DNA from: Coliplasma sp045538555
GTDB lineage: Bacteria > Bacillota > Clostridia > Oscillospirales > CAG-382
Direction: 5' to 3'
NCBI GenBank assembly: GCA_045538555.1
Contig: JAZSRP010000047.1
Location: 1-31,492, forward strand
Length of the DNA stretch: 31,492 bases
Position 1 is the first letter of the stretch, and every line of letters begins with the position of its first letter. Position numbers and translations under genes: made by a program. Under the pieces are notes generated by a model. It made no database searches and was not told where the DNA came from. It saw nothing but the letters and a program-made list of their open reading frames with translations. Of the stretch, positions 1 through 7,992 are shown in pieces.

Positions 1-1
1 A

Positions 2-220
2 ATTCTTACTTTTGAGGCAGAAGAAAAGCTTGTCTATCTTGAACTTACACCGCAATCAAATAAGCCTTGGTACGGAAAAGAAATAATATATAATGATGAG
101 CGTGATCTTATTAAAGAATTTCGAGAAAAAGACTTTATAATCATTGAAGTAACTGAAAAAATAATAATTGGAGACCATTCAGACGCGTTGTTGCGATGTT
201 TGCCTCCTCAACACCAATAA
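2..220 (+). CDS. C-terminal fragment of an unrecognised protein (5' end outside window)
   Basis: An open frame runs from the window edge to a TAA at 218-220, giving 72 residues of C-terminus with no start inside the window. The peptide is rich in Lys, Glu and Ile and ends in a Pro/Gln/His tail (PPQHQ). It contains no signal peptide, membrane segment or motif that I recognise, so no function is offered. Base composition is AT-rich (38 of the first 120 bases are G or C), which is lower than the genes that follow. A strong hairpin with A and T tracts begins about 60 bases after the stop, which supports this being the real end of a plus-strand transcription unit. It could be the end of an acquired or poorly conserved gene. 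Confidence 0.5.
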   Translation: MLTFEAEEKLVYLELTPQSNKPWYGKEIIYNDERDLIKEFREKDFIIIEVTEKIIIGDHSDALLRCLPPQHQ

Positions 221-283
221 ATGTGGTGTACTTTTGCTTACTTTTACCCCAATTCTGCTCCGTTTGGTTACTCTTTCGCACGA

Positions 284-322
284 AAAAAACCTCTTTTGTC
301 TATCGGACAAAAGAGGTTTTTA
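284..322. terminator. Bidirectional intrinsic terminator
   Basis: A near-perfect inverted repeat (arms 284-300 and 306-322, loop TATCG at 301-305) has A-rich left and T-rich right flanks. It can stop the plus-strand fragment ending at 220 and the minus-strand phosphatase ending at 330. Confidence 0.85.
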
Positions 323-329
323 AAATTTT

Positions 330-1037
330 TCAGATATCAATGGTATTGTTGTGCATCAGCGGAAGCCCCTCTTTGTAGATATGGGAAGAATCAGACAGGG
401 CAATACACAGAGGTGCAGTCATACCGTCTGGATTGTTTTTGAACTGAAGTATGGTCACAGAGGAGTGAGTGATGTCAAAGGATGACCAAAAAAGAACGGG
501 AGGAATGGACAGCAGATGGGCAAGCCACGTGGTACCAAATCCCTGATGGCAAAAAACTGCCACCCGCTTGTCGTTTGGGGATTCGATGTGATATTTCAGA
601 CCTTCTCTGCGGTATCCCAGTCCCTGCAAAAAAGCATCGGATTCACGCTGAATGCGTTCCCATCCTTCTTTTGATTTTGACTTGCAAAAAGGATACGCCT
701 CATACCACCTGTCGCCCAGCGCCAGGTTTTCCTCGGTTTTATAGTCGGTGGTCTGAATATGAAAGCACCAGTTCATCCTGCCGCTTTCTTCCACAAACGT
801 AAACTCATTCCAGGTGTGCCCCTCGCTGGTCCAATCGGCGATTTTGGGTTCTATCCCCAACAGCTCACAGGTGGGACGGGCAGTCTGCTGTGCGCGGATG
901 AGAGGAGAAGTATATATCTCGTCAAGCCCGTGGACGGCAAGCCGTTTTGAAAGCGCTTGTGCCTGAAGATGACCTTTTTCTGTCAGAGAATCGGGGTTGT
1001 ATATAGGGTCGCCGTGACGTATAACGTACAAAAGCAT
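330..1037 (-). CDS. Histidine phosphatase superfamily (phosphoglycerate mutase-like) protein
   Basis: 235 residues, a usual size for a branch-2-like or cobC/gpm-like histidine phosphatase. The catalytic RHG motif is at residues 7-9 (phospho-accepting His8), the conserved arginine lies in LIRAQQTA near residue 48, and the second catalytic histidine is His164 in VFCHQG. The family transfers or removes phosphate through a phosphohistidine intermediate; the substrate cannot be read from the sequence. There is no signal peptide, so it should be cytoplasmic. The start is an ATG preceded by AAGGAG with good spacing. It lies 18 bases downstream of the mnmM-like gene and is probably cotranscribed with it. 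A phosphoglycerate mutase role is unlikely because the flanking region is not a glycolytic operon, but that is inference. Confidence 0.85.
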   Translation of the reverse strand: MLLYVIRHGDPIYNPDSLTEKGHLQAQALSKRLAVHGLDEIYTSPLIRAQQTARPTCELLGIEPKIADWTSEGHTWNEFTFVEESGRMNWCFHIQTTDYKTEENLALGDRWYEAYPFCKSKSKEGWERIQRESDAFLQGLGYRREGLKYHIESPNDKRVAVFCHQGFGTTWLAHLLSIPPVLFWSSFDITHSSVTILQFKNNPDGMTAPLCIALSDSSHIYKEGLPLMHNNTIDI

Positions 1038-1055
1038 AACAGTGCTCCTTATTTG

Positions 1056-1607
1056 TTATTTTGATTCTACAATATAAAAATAAGACGAGGTGGGGGAGTT
1101 GATAATACGAAATTTCACACAGCAAAATTTTTTTCGATCAAGCTGTGACAGCATCTGCCCTATGAGCTCTCCCTCAATCTCCCCCTCTTGGTGTCCGGGA
1201 TAGACTGCAATCAACAGTATACCGTCCCGATCCAGCATAGAAATTGCTGTCTCCACTGCAGACAGTGTGGTGTCTCGCTTGGTGGTGATGGATTTGTCTC
1301 CGCCAGGGAGATAACCGAGATTGAACATCCCTGCCTTGATAGGAGTTTTTACGTAGTTTTTTACGTTGTGGTGCGAGTCGTGGATGAGGGTATAATTCTC
1401 AGGTGCGCCGTTTTGTATCAGCCGATCCCGTGTAGATTCCAGCGCAGATGCTTGGATATCAAAAGCATATACTTTTCCCTCCTTGCCAACAGTCTGTGAC
1501 AAAAACAGGGTGTCGTATCCGTTGCCCATCGTAAAATCCACAGCAACGTCGCCCTCTTTCAGATGTGCAAGTATAAAATTTTTTTCGGTTGCGAGAATGT
1601 CCAGCAT
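1056..1607 (-). CDS. mnmM: YtqB/MnmM-type class I SAM methyltransferase (tRNA wobble-uridine modification)
   Basis: 183 residues, the full length of the small Firmicutes rRNA_methylase/YtqB family. The SAM-binding motif I is at about residues 23-31 (VDFTMGNGYD), the acidic end of motif II is FDIQ near residue 49, and the family hallmark NLGYLPGGDK is near residues 96-105. Family knowledge: YtqB homologues (MnmM) methylate the aminomethyl group of nm5(s2)U at the wobble position of tRNAs. The exact step is inferred from homology by eye. The gene starts with ATG after AAGGAG at normal spacing. It is first in a probable two-gene unit with the histidine phosphatase and is separated from the upstream oxidoreductase by a hairpin at 1631-1652. 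Confidence 0.85.
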   Translation of the reverse strand: MLDILATEKNFILAHLKEGDVAVDFTMGNGYDTLFLSQTVGKEGKVYAFDIQASALESTRDRLIQNGAPENYTLIHDSHHNVKNYVKTPIKAGMFNLGYLPGGDKSITTKRDTTLSAVETAISMLDRDGILLIAVYPGHQEGEIEGELIGQMLSQLDRKKFCCVKFRIINSPTSSYFYIVESK

Positions 1608-1630
1608 GTCAGCTCCTTTTTATCAAACGG

Positions 1631-1652
1631 AAAAGGCGGCAGGTGCCGCCTT
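1631..1652 (-). terminator. Hairpin terminator after the Gfo/Idh gene
   Basis: Inverted repeat AAGGCGGCA / TGCCGCCTT (33-41 and 44-52 of the 1600s) with a very tight loop. Read on the minus strand it is followed by TTTTCCGTTT. The T tract is modest, so read-through into mnmM is possible. Confidence 0.6.
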
Positions 1653-1657
1653 GTCTT

Positions 1658-2686
1658 TTATTTATTAAAGAATATGCGTCTCTTTTCTTTTCCGGATTGG
1701 TAAATGGCGCAGATCATTTCCATGGTGTCATATGCGCTCTCAACGGGTATAAACATCTCCTCACCGCTGTCCAGACACTCATAAAAGTTCTTGATCTGGT
1801 TGCAGTGGTTTACGCCCCAGTATGACTTGACGTTGCCGTAACCAAAGTCAATGTTGGGAGGAACAGCATGAAACTCCCTGCCGTCGTTAAGTCGAATATC
1901 AGCTCTGTCTGCCGTGAGCTTTGCCACGCCGTTGGTGCAGAAAAACTCGATGTACACCTCAGCGTCGTAGCCGTAATAGTTGATTGCATGAAAATTTGCC
2001 AACAGTCCGTTGTCAAACCTGATGACACCCTCTGCGGTGTCCTCAACGTCAATCTTGGCGTGGCCTCTGTTGGCAATGGTGGCATCAACAGACTCAATGG
2101 GACGGTTGATGATGTATCTCATCATATCAAGAGTGTGGATGGCTTGGTCGATGATAACACCGCCGCCCTCCTTGTCCCAGGTTCCTTTCCAATCGCTGTT
2201 GCCGTAGTACGTGTCGGAGCGATCCCAGGTAACAAAGCATTTTGCGCTCTTGATCTCACCCAGTACACCCTCCTCCAGCAGTTTCTTGGTCATGACGGTG
2301 CCTGCGTTGTAGCGGTTTTGAAAAATACATCCCAGCACTACACCGCACTCCTTGGCGGTGTCGATCATAGCGCGTGAATCCGCCAGCTCGATGGACATGG
2401 GCTTTTCTGTAAGCACGTGCTTGCCCCGCTTGAGACATTCAATTGTGACGATGGGGTGGAGATAGTGGGGAAGACAGATGTGTACTACATCAATGTCTTC
2501 TTTTTCCAGCATCTCAATATAATCATAATATGCCTTGCATCCAAACTCATTGGCTTTTGCATCTGCTCTGTCCTTTTTCACATCGCAAACCGCCACCAGC
2601 TCTGCGTTCTCGCAGCGGGTGACACTGACAGCGTGCATGGGAAAAATGTTTCCGCAGCCAATGATTGCCGATCTGTAACGTTTCAT
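1658..2686 (-). CDS. Gfo/Idh/MocA family NAD(P)-dependent oxidoreductase
   Basis: 342 residues from the ATG at 2684-2686, which is preceded by GGGAGGT. A longer in-frame start at 2824 lies upstream of the promoter and is disfavoured. The Rossmann nucleotide-binding motif is GCGNIF at residues 10-15, the family EKP motif is at 94-96, and Asp180 and His184 in the GGGVIID-x3-H segment match the catalytic pair. Members oxidise or reduce sugars, inositols or sugar-amino compounds in the cytoplasm, and the substrate is not predictable here. The gene appears monocistronic: a sigma-A-type promoter at 2736-2763 and a hairpin at 1631-1652 bracket it. It is one of three Gfo/Idh-related genes in this window, none of them adjacent to another. 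Confidence 0.9.
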   Translation of the reverse strand: MKRYRSAIIGCGNIFPMHAVSVTRCENAELVAVCDVKKDRADAKANEFGCKAYYDYIEMLEKEDIDVVHICLPHYLHPIVTIECLKRGKHVLTEKPMSIELADSRAMIDTAKECGVVLGCIFQNRYNAGTVMTKKLLEEGVLGEIKSAKCFVTWDRSDTYYGNSDWKGTWDKEGGGVIIDQAIHTLDMMRYIINRPIESVDATIANRGHAKIDVEDTAEGVIRFDNGLLANFHAINYYGYDAEVYIEFFCTNGVAKLTADRADIRLNDGREFHAVPPNIDFGYGNVKSYWGVNHCNQIKNFYECLDSGEEMFIPVESAYDTMEMICAIYQSGKEKRRIFFNK

Positions 2687-2735
2687 AAAAACCTCCCGAA
2701 TCCCTTTTTTCAAAAATATTTTCGGAGTCAAGAAA

Positions 2736-2763
2736 ATTATATCACATAATCGGCAAATTGCAA
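2736..2763 (-). promoter_or_regulatory. Sigma-A-type promoter for the first Gfo/Idh gene
   Basis: On the minus strand, TTGCAA (2758-2763) and TATAAT (2736-2741) are separated by 16 bases. The -10 box is about 50 bases upstream of the ATG at 2686. Confidence 0.7.
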
Positions 2764-2817
2764 GAGTTCTGCCCAAAAAACAAGCGGTTTTTATGTTTTT
2801 TCCACGAGAAAAAGGTA

Positions 2818-2846
2818 TTGCCAAAAGGAAACTTTTGTGGTAGAAT
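2818..2846 (+). promoter_or_regulatory. Sigma-A-type promoter for the acyl-CoA synthetase
   Basis: TTGCCA at 2818-2823 and TAGAAT at 2841-2846 with a 17-base spacer, followed about 45 bases later by the ribosome site and start at 2890. Confidence 0.7.
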
Positions 2847-2889
2847 ATTTTTGCATTAAAACAATTTTACAACAAAAGGATTGATGATT

Positions 2890-4650
2890 ATGGCACTCAA
2901 AACAAAAAAGGTTGTTACGGTTCCCCGTAATATCAGATACGGAAACGATATTGTGGATATGATAGATCAGCCCGCCAAGCTTTTTCCACAAAAAGCCGCT
3001 TTCAGATACCGCCGCGGAGGCGAAGAGCATGCACTCTGCTTTGGCGATATGAGACAGTTTGTCAGCGCCATTGCCGCGGGACTGATCGGCAGAGGGCTCA
3101 GAGGAGCCCATGTGGCGGTGATTGGCGAGAAAAGCCCCGAGTGGGTCATGTCCTTTGTCAGTGCTATTGCCTGTGAGGGTGTGGCGGTTCCTCTCGACAA
3201 GGAGCTCACCAGAAACGAGATTGCGGGGTTTGTGCAGTTTGCAGATTGCAAGGCAGTGGTTTATACCCAGTCTTATGCAGACGTTTTTGAGACAGACGAT
3301 CCCCGTCTTTCCGACGTGGAGCTTTTTATAAAAATTGATATGGAATCACCTGCGGCAGAGCTTCTTTCCGGTTCTTGTGATTCCAGTACCCAAAAATTTG
3401 TGTCCCTGACAGAGGTGGCAAGATACGGTCAGCATCTTATTGATGGCGGGCTGGAGCTTCCCGACAGCGGTGCTGACGTGGACAGAATGGCAATGATCAT
3501 TTTTACCTCCGGTACCACCGGCACCAGCAAAGGCGTTATGCTCTCTCAGCGAAACATGGTTTTTGTCTGCAACGGATCTCTGCGGTACGTGGATATTGAT
3601 GAAAACGACGTTTTGCTGTCTGTTCTTCCTCTCCACCATACCTATGAAATGACTGCAGGACTGTTTGCGCCTTTGCTTTGCGGCTCTACCATTTGTATCA
3701 ACGACAATTTGTCTTCAATTCTTGCTGATTTCAGACATTTTCGCCCTACCATCATGGCTCTTGTGCCTCAGGTGGTGTCCAGTATGAGCAAGCGTATAGA
3801 CGGAAAAATTGCCAACCAAGGCAAAGAAAAGGCAGTTGCAATGGCAAAACTGCTTGGTGACGGACTCAACAAGCTGGGACTTGACGTAAGACGCAAGCTT
3901 TTTGCTGATGTTTTGGAGGCATTTGGCGGACGTTTGGAGCGTTTTGTTTGCGGCGGTGCCGCACTTGATCCCGCATTGGTAAAAAAATTTGGATCCTTTG
4001 GCATCAGCGTAAAGCAGGGATACGGCATCACTGAGTGTGCGCCGGTTATCGGTATCGTGCCCTATGACGTTATCAACGAAAAATCCTGCGGCAGAGTCTT
4101 GGACGGTCTACAGGTGATGATCGACAAGGAGCATCCCGATGACGAGACGGGTGAGATCTGCGTAAAAGGCCCCAACGTTATGCTTGGATACTACAAAAAT
4201 CAGCAGGCAACCGACGAGGTGCTCTCCAACCGGGGATGGTTTGCTACCGGCGACTGCGGTTGGATGGACGAAAACAGATTTTTGTACATCACCGGCAGAA
4301 AGAAAAACGTCATCGTGCTGGAAAACGGCAAAAACGTATTTCCTGAGGAGATCGAAGAATATCTTTCACAGGTTCCCTTTATTGCCGACTGCATCGTTTG
4401 CAGCCGTGAGGGTGTTGACAAAAAGCAGGTTCTCACCGCTGTTATCTATCCCGATTATGACAGGGCAAAAAAGGAAAAGAGCCTGGAGTCCGAGGAGGAT
4501 TTCAAGGAGTTCTTCAAATCCGAGATTCTTTCCATCAATAAAAAGATCGCATCATTCAAGCAGATACGCAATATCGAGATCCGCAAATCGCCCTTCCCCA
4601 AGACCACCACTCTCAAAATCAAGCGTCACCAGGTAAAGGAGAGTGAATGA
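2890..4650 (+). CDS. AMP-dependent (long-chain fatty) acyl-CoA synthetase/ligase
   Basis: 586 residues from the ATG at 2890, chosen because AAAGGA at 2875-2880 is 9 bases upstream; TTG 2881 and ATG 2884 are too close to that site. The AMP-binding P-loop is TSGTTGTSKG at residues 206-215, and the adenylation motif YGITE sits near residue 379. The C-terminal hinge segment contains TGD and GRKKNVIV, followed by the FPEEIEEYL segment. These identify an ANL-superfamily enzyme that activates a carboxylate as an acyl-adenylate and transfers it to CoA. Similarity is greatest to FadD/long-chain types, but chain length is not resolvable and a role in peptide or secondary metabolism is not supported by neighbours. 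It is cytoplasmic or membrane-associated. Its stop is followed at once by a MarR regulator gene, suggesting cotranscription and feedback control by an acyl-CoA-type ligand (inference). Confidence 0.9.
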   Translation: MALKTKKVVTVPRNIRYGNDIVDMIDQPAKLFPQKAAFRYRRGGEEHALCFGDMRQFVSAIAAGLIGRGLRGAHVAVIGEKSPEWVMSFVSAIACEGVAVPLDKELTRNEIAGFVQFADCKAVVYTQSYADVFETDDPRLSDVELFIKIDMESPAAELLSGSCDSSTQKFVSLTEVARYGQHLIDGGLELPDSGADVDRMAMIIFTSGTTGTSKGVMLSQRNMVFVCNGSLRYVDIDENDVLLSVLPLHHTYEMTAGLFAPLLCGSTICINDNLSSILADFRHFRPTIMALVPQVVSSMSKRIDGKIANQGKEKAVAMAKLLGDGLNKLGLDVRRKLFADVLEAFGGRLERFVCGGAALDPALVKKFGSFGISVKQGYGITECAPVIGIVPYDVINEKSCGRVLDGLQVMIDKEHPDDETGEICVKGPNVMLGYYKNQQATDEVLSNRGWFATGDCGWMDENRFLYITGRKKNVIVLENGKNVFPEEIEEYLSQVPFIADCIVCSREGVDKKQVLTAVIYPDYDRAKKEKSLESEEDFKEFFKSEILSINKKIASFKQIRNIEIRKSPFPKTTTLKIKRHQVKESE

Positions 4651-4651
4651 C

Positions 4652-5101
4652 GTGGCAGACATGTCGGTTATAAACGACTTTTTTGTCAGAATATTCAACC
4701 GCATTCTATTACTAGAGCAAAAATCCATATCTGCTCACGCCCGTGACCTTTCTATCAGTGAGATGCACGTTATTGCAGCCACTGCACGGCTTGCCCCCGT
4801 CAACAAAAGCACAGTGACCAATATTGCCAGATCACTGGCGCTTTCACCTGCGGCGTTGTCTCTGTCTGTGAGCAAGCTGGTAAAAAAAGGTTATCTGACC
4901 CGCAAGGGAAGCGAAGAGGACCGACGCATCGTATACGTTTTTCTCACAGAAAAAGGACGCAGAATGAGTGAGTATCACGATGTTTTTCACCGAAAGATGC
5001 TGGCGGGGATCGCAAACTCTCTTGACGAAAAAGAGCTGGCAATGCTTTCGCGCTCTCTCCAGAAGCTTGGCGAATTTTTTGATCATCCCCAGAACCTTTG
5101 A
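4652..5101 (+). CDS. MarR-family winged-helix transcriptional regulator
   Basis: 149 residues from GTG 4652. An in-frame GTG at 4643 and ATG at 4661 are alternatives; AAAGGAG at 4635-4641 is 10 bases from 4652, only 1 base from 4643 and 19 from 4661, so 4652 is preferred. The central winged helix-turn-helix spans about residues 45-95, with TVTNIARSLALSPAALS as the HTH and EEDRRIVYVFLTEKG as the wing, the classic MarR D-x-R pattern. The flanking helices form the dimer interface. It is probably a repressor or ligand-responsive regulator of the acyl-CoA synthetase directly upstream, with which it is nearly contiguous (start 1 base after the stop). A terminator follows. Confidence 0.88.
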   Translation: MADMSVINDFFVRIFNRILLLEQKSISAHARDLSISEMHVIAATARLAPVNKSTVTNIARSLALSPAALSLSVSKLVKKGYLTRKGSEEDRRIVYVFLTEKGRRMSEYHDVFHRKMLAGIANSLDEKELAMLSRSLQKLGEFFDHPQNL

Positions 5102-5110
5102 GTGCATATA

Positions 5111-5147
5111 AAAAAAGAATCCAAAGCATGGCTTTGGATTCTTTTTT
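5111..5147. terminator. Bidirectional intrinsic terminator
   Basis: Arms of 17 bases (5111-5127 and 5131-5147) form a hairpin ending in A and T tracts, with an ATG triplet at the tip. It lies between the convergent marR (plus) and malQ (minus) genes. Confidence 0.9.
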
Positions 5148-5152
5148 TATTG

Positions 5153-6646
5153 CTATCTTTTGAAAATATTATTGAGCATTGAATAATAATCGGCATCGAT
5201 CCCTTCCACCGTGTCCCATGTGGTGCGGAAAAGCCAGTTCCCCTTGTCTTTGCCGGGAGTGTTCATTCTGGCATCGCTTCCAAACCCGCACAGATCCTGA
5301 TAGGAAATAATTGCGGTTTTTGCGGCAGAGCGCCATACGCTCTCAATTATCCTGCGGGAAAAAGGAGATTTGTAGCCGCCGATGCCCCAATCCTTGCCGT
5401 CAAAAGCACAGTAAGCGGCTGCAAAACCACGTTGCTCCGGAGTTGCCTCCCACAGCCATCCCAGCAGGGTATTGTTGTCGTGAGTGCCCACGTATGCCAC
5501 GCAGTTGTGGGGATAATTGTGAGGAAGATGAGAGGAATCGTCGTCGGGCTCAAACCCAAACTGAATGATCCTCATTCCGGGGAATCCGCTATTTTCCAGC
5601 AACTCCAGCACATCGGGAGAAAACGCACCCAGATCCTCTGCAATAATCGGCATATCCCCGAGGGCTGTTTTGACTGCGTCAAAAAGCTTGATGCCGGGGC
5701 CTTCCATCCATTTTCCGTTTTTGGCAGTGTCGGCTTTGCCGTCAACCGCCCAAAAGGATGCAAATGCTCTAAAATGATCGATCCGCAACACGTCGTACAG
5801 AGAAAATGAGTGGCTGATTCGTCTGATCCACCAGTCAAAACCCTGTTTTTCGTGAGAATTCCAATCGTACAGAGGATTGCCCCAGAGCTGTCCGTCCTCG
5901 CTGAAATAATCCGGCGGAACTCCTGCCACAAGCTCCGGAGAAAAGCTCTCTTTGTCAATAAGAAACAGATCGGGATTGGCAAAAACGTCGGCACTGTCAC
6001 GGGAGACGTATATGGGCATATCACCGATTATCTTCACGCCCAGCTCGTTGATCTTTTTCTTTGTTTCTGCCCATTGTGTCAAAAACAAATATTGCACAAA
6101 ACCGTGAAAAGCCATTTCATCTCTGAGAGTATCTGCAGACTCAAGGGCTTTTTTGTAGTCAGAGTTAACACCCCATTCCCAAAAAGGCGCGCCTTTGTGT
6201 TTGTCCTTGAGCGCACGGTAGAGACAGTGATGAACCAGTCCCTTTTCCTGTACAAAATCCGTGATTTCCTGTTTTTTTTCACGCGAGAGACGCAAAAAAG
6301 CGGTACGGAGCAAAAAATCCTTTGCGCTGTAAGCAAACTGATAGTCTGCTGTAAAAGGCGACCCGCCATAGATGCATTTCTCTGCCTCAGCCCGTGTGAC
6401 AAAACCGTCACGTACCATCAGATCGGGGCTGATATACAGCTCGTTCCCCGCAAAAGCCGAGTCGGAGCCATAGGGTGAATAAGCATAGTCAAGGGGTGTA
6501 AACGGCAGTACCTGCCATGCAGAAAAACCCATGCTTTTGATTTTTTTTGCAAATTTTACGGCATCCTCGCCAAAAACTCCCACACCGTATGGTGACGGCA
6601 GAGAAGAAATGCTCATCAGCACGCCGCTTGTTCTTTTGTTTGGCAT
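5153..6646 (-). CDS. malQ: 4-alpha-glucanotransferase (amylomaltase, GH77)
   Basis: 497 residues, normal length for bacterial MalQ. The N-terminus has the GVLMSISSLPSPYGVG signature. The catalytic triad of the clan GH-H barrel is visible: nucleophile Asp290 in RIDHFRA, acid/base Glu337 in IIAEDLG, and Asp390 in GTHDNN. The enzyme transfers 4-alpha-glucan segments between maltodextrins in the cytoplasm, feeding glycogen or starch-derived sugar breakdown. Its ATG is 1 base after the stop of the 42-residue OadG-like gene and its own ribosome site is weak, so translation is probably coupled to that gene. It is the last gene of a three-gene unit starting at oadB, an unusual pairing because no other glucan gene is nearby. 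Confidence 0.96.
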   Translation of the reverse strand: MPNKRTSGVLMSISSLPSPYGVGVFGEDAVKFAKKIKSMGFSAWQVLPFTPLDYAYSPYGSDSAFAGNELYISPDLMVRDGFVTRAEAEKCIYGGSPFTADYQFAYSAKDFLLRTAFLRLSREKKQEITDFVQEKGLVHHCLYRALKDKHKGAPFWEWGVNSDYKKALESADTLRDEMAFHGFVQYLFLTQWAETKKKINELGVKIIGDMPIYVSRDSADVFANPDLFLIDKESFSPELVAGVPPDYFSEDGQLWGNPLYDWNSHEKQGFDWWIRRISHSFSLYDVLRIDHFRAFASFWAVDGKADTAKNGKWMEGPGIKLFDAVKTALGDMPIIAEDLGAFSPDVLELLENSGFPGMRIIQFGFEPDDDSSHLPHNYPHNCVAYVGTHDNNTLLGWLWEATPEQRGFAAAYCAFDGKDWGIGGYKSPFSRRIIESVWRSAAKTAIISYQDLCGFGSDARMNTPGKDKGNWLFRTTWDTVEGIDADYYSMLNNIFKR

Positions 6647-6647
6647 T

Positions 6648-6776
6648 TCAGTCTTTCTTTCTTGTTACAAAATTGAGTCCGATTGTCACCAGCACAATAA
6701 CGCCGATAACCACAAAAATACCCAGCATTCCAAGTCCCATATATCTGAGGTTGGAAACAAAATTCATCCAGTTCAT
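6648..6776 (-). CDS. OadG-like small membrane subunit of a sodium-pump decarboxylase
   Basis: A 42-residue frame beginning MNWMNFVSNL and ending TRKKD, with GGAG in a GGAGGATATTTGT leader immediately upstream of its ATG at 6776-6774. Residues 14-35 form a single hydrophobic helix (GLGMLGIFVVIGVIVLV), followed by a short basic cytoplasmic tail. This matches the pattern of small OadG-related transporter subunits encoded next to beta subunits of sodium-translocating decarboxylases. OadG-type subunits stabilise the complex and join alpha to beta. It lies 13 bases after oadB and 1 base before malQ. It is too short for many gene callers. The family assignment rests on position, size and topology rather than on a strong motif. 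Confidence 0.75.
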   Translation of the reverse strand: MNWMNFVSNLRYMGLGMLGIFVVIGVIVLVTIGLNFVTRKKD

Positions 6777-6789
6777 ACAAATATCCTCC

Positions 6790-7917
6790 TTATGAGAAGA
6801 AGTTGAGGATCATTCCACCCGCAATGACGGAAGCGATCTGACCCGAAACGTTGACGCCGGTTGCCTGCATGAGGAGAAAGTTTGTGGGGTCTTCTCTCAG
6901 AGCCATTTTGTGCACTACTCTGCCCGACATGGGGAAAGCAGAAATTCCTGCGGCACCGATCATGGGATTGAGCTTGTTTTTGCGGAAGATGTTGAGGAAT
7001 TTTGCAAACAGAACGCCGCCCGCGGTGTCAAAGATAAACGCCACGAGACCGAGGCCGAGAATAAGCAGAGTATCGGGGTGGAGGAACTGGTCTGCCTTCA
7101 TCTGAGAGGCAATGGTGATGCCCAGGAAAATGGTGATGAGGTTTGCCAAGACCTTTTGTGCGGTCTCAGAAAGTGAGTTGAGCACTCCGCACTCACGGAT
7201 GAGGTTGCCAAACATGAGAAAACCGACAAGAGCCACAGATTTTGGGGCAACCAGACCTGCAATGATGGTGATGACGATGGGGAAAAGAATACGTGTAGTC
7301 TTGGAGACCTCTTTTTGCACGTATGGCATACGAATGAGACGCTCTTTCTTTGTGGTGAGCATGCGAATGATAGGGGGCTGAATGATTGGCACCAGTGCCA
7401 TGTATGAGTATGCGGCAACCATGATTGCAGGAACGTATTTTGATCCCAGCTGCTGCGCCACAACAATGGAGGTGGGGCCGTCAGCCGCACCGATGACTGC
7501 AATTGAAGCAGCGTCGGTGATGTCAAAAAAGACGCTTGCGAGGCAGAGGGTGAAAAAGATACCAAACTGTGCCGCTGCACCAAAGGCCATGAGAGTGGGA
7601 TTTGAGAGCAGGGGTCCAAAGTCTATCATTGCGCCCACGCCGATAAACAGTATCAGAGGAAACAGCTCGTTTGCAATACCTGCATTATAAAGCGTGGAGA
7701 GAGGTCCCTCCTCCAGTACACCCTCAACCGTCTGAGAGATGGCGCCGGAAAGAGGCAGGTTCACAAGAATGGCACCAAAGCCCATGGGCAGCAGGAGCGA
7801 GGGCTCCATGTCTTTTTTGATAGCAAGATAGATCAGCAGTCCGCCGATGGCCCACATGACTATCATCTGCCATCTGAGTTCAAAAATGTTGCCAAAAACT
7901 TCCAAAAGAGCATCCAT
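6790..7917 (-). CDS. oadB: Sodium ion-translocating decarboxylase beta subunit (OadB/MmdB/GcdB family)
   Basis: 375 residues from the ATG at 7917, giving the typical family N-terminus MDALLEVF. A longer frame to 8019 runs through the promoter and is rejected. About nine to eleven hydrophobic segments are visible, with the conserved loop AADGPTSI and the C-terminal polar helix region GAAGISAFPMSGRV characteristic of the family. The beta subunit couples decarboxylation of a biotinylated carboxyl group to sodium export across the cytoplasmic membrane. No alpha (carboxyltransferase) or biotin carrier gene is in this window, so the partner enzyme (oxaloacetate, methylmalonyl-CoA or glutaconyl-CoA decarboxylase) is unknown. 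It is the first gene of the oadB-oadG-like-malQ unit. The ribosome site AAAGGA is about 12 bases from the start, somewhat distant. Confidence 0.93.
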   Translation of the reverse strand: MDALLEVFGNIFELRWQMIVMWAIGGLLIYLAIKKDMEPSLLLPMGFGAILVNLPLSGAISQTVEGVLEEGPLSTLYNAGIANELFPLILFIGVGAMIDFGPLLSNPTLMAFGAAAQFGIFFTLCLASVFFDITDAASIAVIGAADGPTSIVVAQQLGSKYVPAIMVAAYSYMALVPIIQPPIIRMLTTKKERLIRMPYVQKEVSKTTRILFPIVITIIAGLVAPKSVALVGFLMFGNLIRECGVLNSLSETAQKVLANLITIFLGITIASQMKADQFLHPDTLLILGLGLVAFIFDTAGGVLFAKFLNIFRKNKLNPMIGAAGISAFPMSGRVVHKMALREDPTNFLLMQATGVNVSGQIASVIAGGMILNFFS

Positions 7918-7963
7918 TTTTTCTTTGATTCCTTTCGCATTTTGTTCTGAAAAAATATAATAA

Positions 7964-7992
7964 ATTGTATCACACATCTGCACCAAAATCAA
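7964..7992 (-). promoter_or_regulatory. Sigma-A-type promoter for the oadB-malQ operon
   Basis: On the minus strand, TTGATT (7987-7992) and TACAAT (7964-7969) with a 17-base spacer, about 45 bases upstream of the oadB ATG. Confidence 0.75.
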
